Origin: Candidula unifasciata
Taxonomy: Eukaryota > Mollusca > Gastropoda > Stylommatophora > Geomitridae
Reading direction: 5' to 3'
Assembly (NCBI GenBank): GCA_905116865.2
Contig: CAJHNH020008564.1
Location: 241,773-305,772 of the forward strand
Length of the DNA: 64,000 nucleotides
Shown here: in pieces, positions 31,270 to 43,159 of the stretch
Layout of the letters: each line of letters begins with the position of its first letter
How positions within the stretch are numbered: position 1 is the stretch's first letter
Position numbers and translations under genes: made by a program
The notes under the pieces: model-generated
Databases searched by the model: none
What the model was told of the DNA's origin: nothing
What the model saw: the letters and a program-made list of their open reading frames with translations, nothing else

Positions 31270-33010
31270 TAAAACCTTTATACTCACTCAGATACATTTT
31301 TAAGAGTGTTTAGACAATCTGTATACACTCAGATAAGTTTTCTTCAAATTGTTTTAGCAAAGTCTGTATCCAGTCAGATACATTTTCTTTAGATTTTTCA
31401 GATTGTTTTCTCTCTTGCACAAGTTGTAGACTGTTTTAGAAAGTCTGTACTCACACGGATAAATTTTGTTTAGACTGTTTTAGAAAGTCTGTAGTCACTA
31501 GATGAGTTTTTCTCTCTTGCATCAATTGTAGACTGTTTTAGAAAGTATTACTGAGATAGATTTTCTTTCTTTCACAAGTTTGTAGACTGTTTTAGAAAGT
31601 ACGTACTCACTCAGATACATTTTTCCTTTCTTTCACAAGTTTGTAGACTGTTTTAGAAAGTACGTACTCACTCAGATACATTTTTCCTTTCTTTCACAAG
31701 TTGTAGACTGTTTTAGCAAGTACGTACTCACTCAGATACATTTTTCCTTTCTTTCACAAGTTTGTAGACTGTTTTAGAAAGTACGTACTCACTCAGATAC
31801 ATTTTTCCTTTCTTGCACAAGTTGAAGACTGTTTTAGATAGTATGTACTCACTCAGATACATTTTTCCTTTCTTGCACAAGTTGTAGACTGTTTTATAAA
31901 GTCTGTACTGATTCAGAAATGTTTTCTTTAGGTAGACTGTTTTAGAAAAGTCAGTACTTCTTCAGATAAGTTTCCTTGAGACTGTTTTAGGAAGTCTGCA
32001 CCCATTCAGATAAGTTTTCTTTAGACTTTTAAAAAGTCTGTAGTCACTCAGATAAGTTTTCTTTAGACTTTTTTGGAAAGTCTGTAGTCACTCAGATAAG
32101 TTTTCTTTAGACTGTTTTGGAAATTCTGTAGTCACTCAGATATGTTTTCTCTCTTGCATAAGTCATAGACTGTTTCAGAAAGGCTGTATTCACTAAGAGA
32201 AGTTTTCTTTAGACTTTTGGAAAGTCTGTAGTCACTCAGATACGTTTTCTTTACACTGTTTTGGAAAGTCTGTATTCACTCAGATAAGTTTTCTTTAGAC
32301 TGTTTTGGAAAGTGTATTCACTCAGATAAGTTTTCTTTAGACTGTTTTGGAAATTCTGTAGTCCCTCAGATAAGTTTTCTTTAGACTGTTTTGGAAAGTC
32401 TGTATTCACTCAGATAAGTTTTCTTTAGACTGTTTTAGAAAGTCTGTAGTCACTCAGATAAGTTTTCTTTAGACTGTTTTTGAAATTCTGTAGATACTCA
32501 GATTCGTTTTCTCTCTTGCATAAGTCATAGACTGTTTCAGAAAGGCTGTATTCACTCAGATAAGTTTTCTTTAGACTGTTTTGGAAAGTCTCTACTCATA
32601 GATAAGTTTTCTTCAGACTGTTTTAGAAAGTTTCTACTCACTCAGATAAGTTTTTCTCTCTTGCACAAATTATAGACTGTTTTAAAAAGTCTGTACTCCC
32701 TCAAATGAGTTTTCTTAAGACTGTTTTAGAAAGTCCATACCCACTCAGATACATTTTCTGTCACACCCAATTTTTGATTGTTTTTGAATGCCTGTACCCA
32801 CATATTTTCTTTCACACCAACAGGAGACTGTTTTAGAATGGTGTGCCCACCCAGATAAGTATTCTCACTTGCATCAGACTACTGTTTTGGAATACCTGGA
32901 CCCACTCATACAAGTTTTTCCTCTCTCACCGAACTGTGCTTTTTTTTAAATTGTTTTTTTTTTTAAAGAAAATATACTCACTTAGGTAAGTGTTTTTTCC
33001 CTCTCACAGC
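31270..33010. repeat. 44-bp minisatellite, diverged, about 35 units
   Basis: The core unit is ACTGTTTTGGAAAGTCTGTA followed by TTCACTCAGATAAGTTTTCTTTAG. Between 31500 and 31920 a longer form (about 57-60 bp) adds a CTTTCTTTCACAAGTTTGTAG block. Similarity fades into single-copy sequence past 32750. Confidence 0.9.
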
Positions 33011-33034
33011 AAACTAGACTTTCTTCTTCTTCTT

Positions 33035-33200
33035 CTTTCGTTCGCCTGAAATAAGTTATCTATATCAGCAGTTTTGTCTCTTGTATAAATTTCACTGTCG
33101 TTGTTAGTTCATTCAGTGGTCCATAGAGTTTACGTTCCACTGTTGTTCTTTCTGGCCAAAAGGTTTGCCCTAATGTGTCAAATTCGGTGCAGTCCTGGGA
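33035..33200 (-). pseudogene. LINE C-terminal tail ending in (GAA)n
   Basis: The minus strand reads CTEFDTLGQTFWPERTTVER and then KLYGPLNELTTTVKFIQETKL, the 'W-P--T----KL-G---DL--T--FI' ending known after the RNase H and zinc knuckle of some LINEs. It is followed by GAACGAAAGAAGAAGAAGAAG. Confidence 0.6.
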
Positions 33201-34090
33201 TACACTAGACTTTCAAAAAGTTTGTACTGACAAAATGTTCTCTCACATTGAACTGCATGCAAGTACATCCAGGCTCACTGGGATCATTTGATCTTCCACC
33301 AGACTAGATGTTGATTGTGAAGGCACCCACTTTCACACCCAAACAAGTTCTCCCGCGCGCGCACACACACACATATATGTCTGTAGAAAGTGATTGTAAA
33401 GTACCGCTCACACTTTAAAACTCAGACAAAATCTCTCACACACATACGTCTGTAGACAGTGATTGTGAAGTACCGCACACACTTTCACACTCAGACAAGT
33501 TTTCTCTCTCTCTCCCTCTCACACACACAAGCCTATTAACAGTGACTGTGAAGATCCACACACATGCTTTGTAAGTAAATTTTCTCAAACGACAGGTACT
33601 GATTGTGAAGATGTAAATACACTCTCACACTGTAGCCAAGATTTTTCCACTACATTCTGTAGACACATTTGTTAAAAAAAAATAATAAAAAAACGACCTT
33701 CCATGATTTCCACCATATAATAAACATTGACAGAGTAGTCGAAGTATGACTGCCGCTGTGTTGTTTTTTCCCCCCTGTATTCTGCCATAATTTGTATCAT
33801 TGCCACCAGGTGGCAGCACACTAGATTAGTTAGAAGTTTTACATTTATTTTTGGATCTTGTATGCAATACTTAAATCATGGTTGGCCACTCTTGATAGCC
33901 TTTTGTCATGGCATGGAGGGGTATCGACACCCAAACTGATTTATGTTGTTGGAGATAGAAACATGTGTAAAAGTTTGTTCACTTATACCTGGCAGCAAGG
34001 CTCTTGGTAGTGGTGATAATGTCCTTGTGTAACTTGGTTAGATCAAGTTTTATTAGAAGTTTTTCAGCTGTTTGTCTTCAATACTTTCTT
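33200..34090. other. low-complexity intron sequence
   Basis: It contains CA-rich patches (33355-33375, 33430-33450, 33515-33530) and loosely repeated CTGTAGA(A/C)AGTGATTGTGAAG blocks about 75 bp apart. No gene is seen. Confidence 0.5.
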
Positions 34091-34091
34091 C

Positions 34092-34215
34092 ATCTCCCAA
34101 ATTGACCCAGCCTAAAATGGGTACCCGCTAATTTCCTGGAAGGTAAAGGCAGCCGGAATGTATTGAGTGCCGACTGGTCTATAAAAATGTAGGTCTAGCT
34201 TGACATCCTCCCTGA
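34092..34215 (+). repeat. SINE family A, headless
   Basis: It has CAAATTGACCCAGCCTAAAA and TGCCGACTGGTCTATAAAAA. The middle is deleted. Confidence 0.6.
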
Positions 34216-34424
34216 GTCAAAGATGTGAAAATTGTTCTGCGCTTACTAATTTTTTTTTTTTTAAACTTACATTTTTATATACTCATCAAGAATTGGAGAT
34301 AAAATGCCACTTCCTGTCCATATCTTACTGCTCTTTTTATTTTAGCTATACCTGGATATTGTTGTTGATAGTATCTTTCTTTCTTTTTTTCCTTCCACTA
34401 CATGTGACTCTGCCAGATAATTGT

Positions 34425-35890
34425 GTAAATGTGTGAGTATCTAGTACATGAGTTACCACAGACAAATGTGTAAATGTATGAGTGTCTAGTACATAAGTTA
34501 CCACAAATAAATGTATAAATTTCCAAGTGTCCAGTACATGAGTTACCACAGATAAATGTGTAAATGAATGAGTGTCAAGTGTCTAGTACGTGAGTTACCA
34601 CAAATAAATGTGTAAATGAATAAGTGTCTAGTACATGAGTTACCACAGACAAATGTGTAAATGCATGAGTGTCTAGTACATGAGTTACCACAGACAAATG
34701 TGTAAATGCATGAGTGTCTAGTACATGAGTTACCACAGACAAATGTGTAAATGCATGAGTGTCTAGTACATAAGTGTTACCACAAATAAATGTATAAATG
34801 TCTAAATTTATGAGTGTCTAGTACGTGAATTACACAGATAAATGTGGAAATTAATAAGTGTTTAGTACATAAGTTATCACATGTAAATGTATGAGTGTCT
34901 AGTACACGAGTTATCACAGACAAATGTGTAAATGTATGAGTGTCTAGTACACGAGTTACCACAGACAAATGTGTAAATGCATGAGTGTCTAGTACATAAG
35001 TTACCACAGACAAATGTGTAAATGCATGAGTGTCTAGTACACGAGTTACCACAGACGAATGTGTAAATGCATGAGTGTCTAGTACATAAGTTACCACAAA
35101 TAAATGTATAAATTTCCAAGTGTCCAGTACATGAGTTACCACATATAAATGTGTAAATGAATGAGTGTCAAGTGCTTAGTACGTGAGTTACCACAAATAA
35201 ATGTGTAAATGAATGAGTGTCTAGCACATGAGTTACCACCGATACGTTTGTAAATGTATGAGCGTCAAGTGTCCAGTACATGAGCTGCTGTAGATAAATA
35301 TGTAAATGTATGAGTCTCTAGTATATGAGTTACCACAGACAAATGTGTAAATGCATGAGTGTCTAGTACATAAGTGTTACTACAAACAAATGTATAAATT
35401 ACCAAGTGTCCAGTACATGAGTTACCACAAATAAATGTGTAAATGAATGAGTGTCAAGTGTCTAGTACGTAAGTTACCACAAATAAATGTGTAAATGAAT
35501 GAGTGTCTAGTACATGAGTTACCACCGATACGTGTGTAAATGTATTAGCATCAAGTGTTCACTACATGAGCTGCTGTAGATAAATATGTAAATGTATGAG
35601 TCTCTAGTACATGAGTTACCACAGATAAATGTGTAAATGCATGAGTGTCTAGTACATAAGTGTTACCACAAACAAATGTATAAATTACCAAGTGTCCAGT
35701 ACATGAGCTGCTATAGATAAATGTGTAAATGAATAAGTTTTTAGTACATGAGTTACTACAGATACATGTGTAAATGAATGAGTGTCTAGTAAATGAGTTA
35801 CCACAGATAAATGTGTAAATATGAAGTACATGAGTTGCCACAGATACATTTTTCATTGTATAAAACTTGAATTGCTACAAATAAATGTGT
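34425..35890. repeat. 45-bp minisatellite, about 32 units
   Basis: The unit is AAATGTGTAAATGCATGAGT, then GTCTAGTACATGAGTTACCA, then CAGAC. There are frequent variants, including a five-unit block repeated at about 35060-35330, 35390-35580 and 35690. At 15 codons per unit the minus frame stays open as V-T-H-V-L-D-T-H repeats, which are artefacts. Confidence 0.92.
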
Positions 35891-36154
35891 ACATGCTAGC
35901 TCTGATGCAAACCAACCACCTTACATTTTCTGAATATGCAGTTCCAAATCACCAAAATCAGCCTTTTGTGTGCTTTATAAAACAGATTAAAAGGTAGACT
36001 ATTTTAAATTCAGTATCATTTGGACCGTTTGTTGATACATTTTTTGCAACTGCTGAATTAAGGAAAATATTTTGTTCGGTTTGATCAGACTGTATAATTA
36101 ATTATAGGCAGAACACTGTTGATATTTTTCAAATAATGCTAAAATAATTGCATA

Positions 36155-36350
36155 GGACTTCTTCTTCTTCTTCCTTCTCTACTTCCTCCTCTTCTTTTTC
36201 TTCTTCTTCTTCTTCTTCTTCCTACTCTTTTTTTTTCTTCTTCTTATTTCTTCTCTACTTCTTCTTCTTTTTATTTTCTTCCTCCTCCTCATCTTCTTCC
36301 TATTCCTCTTCTTCTTTTTCCTCATCCTCTTCCTCTTTTCCTTTTGATTG
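36155..36350. repeat. polypyrimidine (TTC/TCC) tract
   Basis: About 190 bp of almost pure C/T on the + strand, ending TTTTGATTGTAG. It can form triplex-type structures, and it ends in an acceptor-like site, discussed under rejected items. Confidence 0.9.
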
Positions 36351-36589
36351 TAGGATGTTAAGTTTCCTGGGTGTTTAGTCAATAGTTGTCTCTCTGTGCC
36401 TTGACCACATAACAGGACAGAGTGACCACCAGTGACATTGAATGGTCTCATCAAGGTGAGCAGCCTGCCTCCATATGACAGGACTGCATTGGATCATCAC
36501 CACCAGATTATAAAAAGTAATGGGACACTGATGGGACTGACGTATAAGACTGGTGATGACAACTGTTGAGATATGTGAACTTACACATA

Positions 36590-37990
36590 AGATTGTAGTG
36601 TTGCACAGAAGACTACAATATTGACTGAAATGTTGCTATAAGCTTATGTTGACAGAAATGTCACTTGCACACAAGACTGCAATGTTACAATGTTGACAGA
36701 AATGTCACAAGCACACCTGGTACATTTTCCATGCCTTTAGACATGTTAGGAACATATAGCTAGACCTGTATTTTTATAGGCCAGTCGGCAGTTGGTGGGT
36801 AATGTGGTCAGCATCATGCTGGCCGCCTTTACTTCCAAAGACTGCACCTGGTACACACTTTAGGCTGGGAGTCAATGTCATTTTTGAAAAAAGTCCGGCT
36901 CTGTCAGGACTTGAACCCACGACCTTCTGATCCCCAAACAGGCATCTAGCTGCTGACACAGTTGTGACTGCCACAAGCTTACAATGCTGACATAAATGTC
37001 ACTTGCACACAAGACTACAGTGTTAACAGAAATGTCACTTGCACACAAGACTACAGTGTTGACAGAAATGTCACTTGCACACAAGACTACAGTGTTGACA
37101 GAAATGTCACTTGCACACAAGACTACAGTGTTGACAGAAATGTTACTTGCACACAAGACTACAGTGCTGACAGAAATGTCACTTGCACACAAGACTACAG
37201 TGTTGACAGAAATGTCACTTGCACACAAGACTACAGTGTTAATGGACAGAAATGTCTCTTGCACACAAGACTACAGTGTTGACAGAAATGTCACTTGCAC
37301 ACAAGACTACAGTGTTGACAGAAATGTTACTTGCACACAAGACTACAGTGTTGACAGAAATGTCACTTGCACACAAGACTACAGTGTTGACAGAAATGTC
37401 ACTTGCACACAAGACTACAGTGTTAATGGACAGAAATGTCTCTTGCACACAAGACTACAGTGCTGACAAAAATTTCACTTGCACACAAGATTACTGTTGA
37501 CAGAAATGTCACTTGCACACAAGACTACAATGTTGACAGAACTGGCACTTACACACAAGACTACAGTGTTAACAGAAATGTCTCTTGCACACAAGGCTAC
37601 AGTGTTGACAGAAATGTCATTTGCACACAAGACTGCAGTATTAGTTGACAGAAATGTCACTTGCACACAAGGCTACAGTGTTGACAGAAATGTCATTTGC
37701 ACACAAGACTGCAGTATTAGTTGACAGAAATGTCTCTTGCACACAAGACTGCAGTATTAGTTGACAGAAATGTCTCTTGCACACAAGACTACAATGCTGA
37801 CAGAAATATCACATGCACACAAGACAGCAGTATTGCAGTGTTGACAGAAATGTCTCTTGCGCACAATACTACAGTGCTGACAGAAATGTCTCTTGCACAT
37901 AAGACTACAATGCTGATAAAAAATGGCACTTAACATAAGACTGAACTGTTGACAGAAATTTCACTTGTACACAAATTAACTGTTGACAAG
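36590..37990. repeat. 36-bp minisatellite (second, unrelated), about 31 units
   Basis: The unit is ACAGAAATGTCACTTGCACA followed by CAAGACTACAGTGTTG. It is interrupted by a SINE at 36715-36972. The unit is 12 codons, so spurious frames of MSLAHKTTVLTE repeats stay open on both strands. It is unrelated in sequence to the 36-bp array at 7752. Confidence 0.95.
36715..36972 (-). repeat. SINE family A inserted in the 36-bp array
   Basis: It is full length and inverted, with TTTTTATAGGCCAGTCGGCA, ATGTGGTCAGCATCATGCTG and head GAACCCACGACC. A CACAAGC stretch occurs on both sides (36699 and 36972 regions), a possible target duplication. Confidence 0.8.
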
Positions 37991-38047
37991 AATTGATCAC
38001 TTCAGTATTCATCAGTATTGTTGTAAATAAACTTCAAAAATGTTCTT

Positions 38048-38345
38048 TCCCCCGTGTGGGTTCCGGGGCCCCATTGTGGGGAAAACAAGAATAGACCCAC
38101 TGCCTCCCCAAAAGCATGTCGTAAGAGTCGACTAATTGGGAAGCTTCCTTTGAAGTCGGAGTGCATCTGCCGGAGAGGCAAGGAACCAACAGTCTGTATT
38201 CAAGAGAATGAGATCTGTAAAACTGATGCACACGCAACACTCAGGTTCTGGAGCAGGACTGCAGTTCAGTAGTGGACGAGCAACCAGAACCTTCGGCCAG
38301 AGTTTACAGCTGGTGAACGCGAATGAAGAAGAAAGAAGAAAAAAA
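38048..38345 (+). repeat. SINE family B, young copy (twin of 25143)
   Basis: It is full length: CCCGTGTGGGTTCCGGGGCC, CCCCAAAAGCATGTCGTAAG, TTACAGCTGGTGAACGCG and a GAAGAAGAAAGAAGAA tail. It is almost identical to the complement of 25143-25432. Confidence 0.9.
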
Positions 38346-38349
38346 TGTT

Positions 38350-39250
38350 CTTTCACTGTCAATGAAACAGCTCAGATTTTCGGGCCTAATTTGAATGTCT
38401 GATGCATTTTAGAATAACTGGTGTTGTATTGTGTGTGCATAAATTGTAGTGTAAAGTTGTGTGTGTGTGTGCTTGGATGCATGCATGTGTGGGAAAAAAA
38501 AGGGGGGTGGGGGGGGGGGGGGTTGATGCAGCCATGTTTTAGTTCTTACTCTGTAAGTTAATGCTGTGTAGTTTTGTTTATGTATATTTTTTAACTGTTG
38601 TTTTATGTTGTTTCACTTGAATTTTTGGGTAAATGAAGGTCTCACTTATTTATCTCTGTAAGCTGAATTGTTAGTCGACCTGTTGCATATTGGTTTTCCT
38701 TTGCGACTTAGAGCTTTGTCTGTTTGTCTTTAAGGCTATCTCTGTTTTGGTCCATTAAAAGTTTGGTCTAACTTTGTGGCTCACTGCCATGTAGTGATAT
38801 TTATTAATATACTGTAATCTTGCTCATCCAGAGAAAATTGTCATCCTTGCTCATTGATCTGTCTTATCTGATCTATCTTATATCTTTGAATTCCCAATAC
38901 TGGGCAGACATAAGAATATACCCTATTCCCTTTACAAGCAAGTCGTAAAAATGACTAAAATGTGTTTGCTAAAATCAGACATGTTGTGTTGAAAGGCACG
39001 GATATTGCTGCTGAGCTGTAAACCACAACACAGTGCGCCAACCCAGGGTTTATATGGAAAAAGAAGTGAAATTTATAGTGTTGTCATAAATATGTCCTTT
39101 ACTTATTCTTTGAAACAGAAGTAGAAATGCAAAATTACTGAATTGGATGTTTTTTAAGGTAGAAATTTTTATAAATGATAAAGTCATTGCAAAGGCCATC
39201 CCATATGTTTTGCGATCATCATTTTGAATATTATTGAGTGGAATGAATCA
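38350..39250. other. intron sequence with GT and poly-G runs
   Basis: A short (GT)n at 38458-38472 and a G-run at about 38503-38522 are present. At 38935-39050 there is a weak repeat related to 11000-11070 (GAAAGGCAC(G/A)GATA, AGCTGTAAA(C/T)CAC). No gene is seen. Confidence 0.45.
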
Positions 39251-39415
39251 GTCATTGAGGAATTGACCTCACTGTGAACCAATCAGGAATTGACCTCACC
39301 GCACACAAGATATTCCCACACAGGACATTACCATACATGGTCATTCTCCTTCCTCAGTAACCAACAAAGTTGACATGCTAGCAGTACCAGTTGCAACCTG
39401 ATTAAAAGGTCTGTA
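39250..39415 (-). pseudogene. RNase H LINE 3' terminus, diverged
   Basis: The complement carries GTTGCAACTGGTACTGC, TTACTGAGGAAGGAGAATG and TGTGGGAATATCTTG, the same layout as the LINE tails at 17061 and 51330. Confidence 0.5.
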
Positions 39416-39424
39416 TGTGTTTTT

Positions 39425-39562
39425 CCCGGTGCATTCCTGGGAAGTAAAGGCAGCCGGCATGATGCCGACTACGTCACCTACCAAGTGCCGATTAGTCTGT
39501 ACAAATATAGGTTCGGTCCGATATTCCCAATACGCCTAATGTCTTGGAAAAGGGAAACCCTT
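39425..39562 (+). repeat. SINE family A, 3' half
   Basis: It has GGGAAGTAAAGGCAGCCGGC, GCCGATTAGTCTGTACAAAT and a GTCTTGGAAAAGGG tail. Confidence 0.65.
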
Positions 39563-39564
39563 TT

Positions 39565-39725
39565 TTTAATGTGTTTTCTACACAATGTTGAATATCTGTC
39601 TGGACCCCTACTCATGCCTTGTTGAATCAGTATTTCAATTTGAGGATTCTCTGTCAGTTTAACTACGCTGTCCATTTGGTTTTTGGGAGCCTTCACCAAA
39701 TCCACTTTGTCCTAAAGTAAGAATG
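39565..39725 (-). pseudogene. RNase H LINE tail fragment
   Basis: The minus strand gives IQQGMSRGPDRYSTLCRKHI, comparable to QRAVTRGSGRCSRLRGKAR of the RNase H element tail. Confidence 0.4.
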
Positions 39726-39859
39726 CTTGCTACCAAGACGGTGGCCCAGGTTCATTCCCAAGAAGTGATGGGATTTCTTTTTCCCCCCGAGCCTGCTCTG
39801 GGGGTCGACCCAGCCTAAAACATGTCTCTCTGCTGCGGATTTCATTTCGACTGTGTCCA

Positions 39860-39975
39860 AAGGTTTGTGTTGTAAACTGCAGATTCAGAAAATGGCCTGT
39901 TGCCAGAGATAACTAATGGTGCCTTATGTGATTAATTGCGTGTGCAACTACTGATGGTGAACTGCATTTCTAGTT
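39860..39975 (+). repeat. dispersed repeat (inverted mate of 2460-2610)
   Basis: It shares ATTCAGAAAATG, GGCCTGTTGC, GTGTGCAACTACTGATG and AACTGCATTTCTAG with the complement of 2460-2610. Confidence 0.5.
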
Positions 39976-41047
39976 TCAGACTTTTGGGGTTGGCACTTCT
40001 GACAGCTGCCCAGTGCATTAATAACGTGTGTATGCTATTGGCTTTGCTAAGCCTGCAGTCTGTGTCCATTCTTTGACAAGGAACAGTGATAGATATTATG
40101 TGTAGTTTTTGTTGGGCACAGGAATGGAGCAACTTTTGAGTGACCTGTTCGCTATGAAATTGGAACTGCCATTACCTGATATCTCTGTATCCTCTTCATG
40201 TCATTGACAAAAGCCATTTTCAGTGATCTTCATTGCTGTTTGTTCGCTGTTTTCTGCCTATTGTGTTCCAAGCTTCAAGTATGGGTATCAGATAACTCTT
40301 TGAATGTTCTGGAAATTTTCTGGGGGAGGTAAAGAGCATGAGGAAGGGAACTGGCCACCGCACCTGATATGGCTTAGGCTTAAAATTTGCAATTCCTGAC
40401 ACTACACACCCAATGACAGTTCTCTGGTTCGGGTCTTCCTCTTTATTTTCAGTCTTAGATCTTCTTGTTTCCAAATGTGACCATAACAAGCCAGTTTACG
40501 TAATTTCTGCATTTCGCAGAACAGTTGTCCATCTGCTGGTGTGTGTATATCTTTGTTGGTTTGTTGATAAAGGCTTTGTTACAGCACATTGAAGTCCACT
40601 CCTATTCTTAGGAAGTATAGTGTTTCACTGAGCGTATATATGTGCATAAATGTATGTGTATAGGTGTAATTTAATTGCTTGTTATTATTCAACACATACT
40701 GATTTAGCCCAACAAAATTTATATACAGTAATCGCCCATCGGTGAAGTGTATCTACATATACAATATTTGCGGTCTTTGAATACATAACCGTAGCAATGT
40801 GTTGCGTGGAGTTTTTACAATAACAACCTTTGTAAACATTTATATTGTAAACTAAATTTATTCTGACACAAAGAGATGCATACATGTTACATGTGATGTA
40901 TGAAGTTACAACAGGTGTTCAAAGGGATTCCCATTAGCCTTCAGACACTTTTCTTAAACACAATACAACACAAAGCTCCGTAATTTTGTTACAGAATATC
41001 TATAATATCAGATCAGAATAATGATGAAGTTTTTTTTTCTTTAACAG
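39975..41047. other. unassigned intron sequence
   Basis: No recognised gene or repeat. It ends in a strong pyrimidine tract, TTTTTTTTCTTTAACAG, at 41047. Confidence 0.4.
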
Positions 41048-41130
41048 ATGGCCTCTACAAAAATGTTTATGCATTTCCCTGCTGGGCGAATACTGTGTAT
41101 ACATTTTCTTGGCTAACTGTGTATTATTAA
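41048..41130 (+). CDS. DCAF15: candidate DCAF15 terminal exon
   Basis: The acceptor TTTTTTCTTTAACAG| is excellent. Exon 27110-27225 leaves in phase 1, and the join gives a GAT codon. The frame is then open for 26 more codons (GLYKNVYAFPCW and then VYTFSWLTVYY) and stops at TAA 41128-41130. Human DCAF15 ends ...KGCSLKVLADSERYTWIVL*, so a short aromatic-rich ending with a YT-W core is at least compatible. The identity is too low to prove it, and a 13.8-kb intron would be implied. AATAAA at 41611 could serve as a polyadenylation signal. Confidence 0.45.
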
Positions 41131-41608
41131 TGTGCTACCTAGGTTAACTGACTATCATTTTCTTCTGAGAAGCACTGCGTTCATGAGATTACATATGGAT
41201 ATGTGTATATGTGTGTGTTTTAGTTACTACTAACATTTCTGCATATATTATGTTGGATATAGATGGTGTGAATGTGCAGTTTTTTTTTTCTCAAACGATG
41301 AAAAATCATGTTGTATGATTTTATTATGGGCTGAAGATGACAAATGTACATAACTGACAGTTTTTCAAATTTTTTTTTTTTTAATTTTATCAAATTTTGC
41401 TTTTTCAATGAAAGAGTTTACAGGTCTCTGGAGAATCATCTTATCTCTTCATTGAGCCTCCTGTCTCCTCGTAACCTTAACGTTCAAGTTTCATTTGAAT
41501 ATCGGGGAGGGGGAGGGAAATTGCTTCCCCTGACTGTAACCTATGACCTCCCACCTAGCTAAATTACCTCCCTGGGTCACTCTGTGTCCACTGTCTGTGT
41601 CCATGATG

Positions 41609-41648
41609 ATTAATAAAGGCCGACTGCAAAAAAAAAAAAAAAAAAAGC
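41609..41648 (+). promoter_or_regulatory. AATAAA followed by an A tract
   Basis: TTAATAAAGG is followed 13 bp later by about 19 A. It is either a polyadenylation signal with a genomic A run or the scar of a retroposed transcript. The region 41650-42190 otherwise holds nothing I recognise. Confidence 0.4.
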
Positions 41649-42199
41649 TTTTAATTTTTTTCAAGTGTAGATGTACATTCAGACAAAGCTTCACCTGAAA
41701 GGTAAATTATTTCATGTATTTAAAAAATAATTTGGTTGCTTTGTTGTCTGTGTGTCTTGTATGCTGTTGAAGACATTTCTTAGCCACTGGGTTCATTTTG
41801 ACATTCATGGCATTCATTTTGACATTAGGGATTGTGTTTAGTTGGAAAGCTGAATAGTTCTACTTCTTCTTTAGATTCATTTTTCTTTATATTCAAAACT
41901 GGAGTAACTAGATGCCCACAGATTCATATTGTAGCTTTGATAGATGAAATATTTCTGTTTATGACTCATTCGATTGAAACTAGATTACATTTCATATTAA
42001 CTCTTTGAGTCCCAGTCAGTTTGTTGCATTACCACTTTCTGTTTAACAGTTTTTGTGATGAAGTTAACATAATACAAATATTAGACAGAACATATGATAC
42101 GGTAACAGTTGTGATTAAATGTGAAATAAGTTTTCTTGTTTATCTTCTTCTTCTGCTTCCTCCTCTTCCTCTCCTCCTTCTTCTGTTTTGCCTTTAAAA

Positions 42200-42495
42200 T
42201 GGCATGTTCTTCTTCTTCTTCTTCACATTGACCAGCTGTAAACTCTAGCGGAAAGTTATGGTTGTTCATCCACTGATGGACTGTAGTCCTGTGCCAGAAC
42301 CTGAGTGTTGCGTGTACATCAGTTTTACAGATCTGACTCATTTGTGTGCACACTGCTGGTTCATTGCCTCACAGGCAGATGCCTCCGACTTTGAAGGAAG
42401 CTCCTAATTAGTCAACTCTTACAACATGATTTTGGGTAGTCAGTGGTTCTATTCTTGTTTTCCCTATAATAGGGCTCCGGGACCCACGTGGGAAA
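42200..42495 (-). repeat. SINE family B, full length, inverted
   Basis: It has TTCTTCTTCTTCTTCACATTG, GACCAGCTGTAAACTCTAGC, CCTGAGTGTTGCGTGTAC and GGGCTCCGGGACCCACG. Confidence 0.8.
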
Positions 42496-42599
42496 AAATG
42501 TCATCTGACACATTGTGTTGTCTCACAGCTTAGTGTTTCCTTACAGCTGTGCCGCAGTATCTGCAATTTTCAGTGCATCATTGCCGATATCTTAGGCAA

Positions 42600-42692
42600 A
42601 CACTTAGTTAGTTGCTTTGACGACATCCCTTTCAAGGAGCAGTGGGCCTGTTGTTGTTTTCCCTGAAATAAAGCCCCCGCAACCCGTTCAGG
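42600..42692 (-). repeat. SINE family B, 5' fragment
   Basis: It has AGGAGCAGTGGGCCTGTTG, then CCTGAAATAAAGCCCCCGC. Confidence 0.45.
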
Positions 42693-42784
42693 ATAATGTA
42701 AAAATGGGGTGGAAGTAATTTAAAACTGTATACAACACATAGAAAAAAGTGAAGAACCCTATTTGCATGCATCAGATGTATGAT

Positions 42785-43052
42785 GCTATACTCATTTTTA
42801 TATAGATCAACTTGCCTTTGTGGGCGATGTTTTCAACATCTCATCAGCCACCTTTACTTTCCAGGAAATTCTCTGATACCCGACCCGTTGAAGGCTTGGT
42901 CGACCTACGAGCCCACTATAGTTATAAAACTAACAGAAGTGAACTTAATAAAAGCTTATAAAACATATACCCTAGTGTAGATTCAAAACCAAAACCTTCA
43001 GGTCTATAGTCAATCAAGCATCTACCAACTGTGCCACTAGGCTCCTAGAGAA
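42785..43052 (-). repeat. SINE family A, inverted
   Basis: It has TATAGATCAACTTGCC, GATGTTTTCAACATCTCATC, CCCGTTGAAGGCTTGGTCGA and a head with AAAACCTTCAGGTC and CCACTAGGCTCC. Confidence 0.7.
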
Positions 43053-43159
43053 CAAAGAGTGGCCAATTAATGTATGGTGAGTGTCTGGCACTAGAAGAGT
43101 TAATCATTGTTGCAGACAAGGATGACTACAAGCTGGGGTGGGATTCCATGCTTCAGAGG

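Noticed and set aside
36155..36380. Pyrimidine tract ending in TTGATTGTAG as acceptor of the DCAF15 last exon
   Set aside because: Joining in the required phase gives only Gly-Cys before a stop, and the tract is a simple repeat. The site at 41048 is a better candidate.
36179..36454. Lys/Arg-rich minus-strand frame of 91 codons
   Set aside because: It is the complement of the TTC/TCC tract and only low-complexity sequence.
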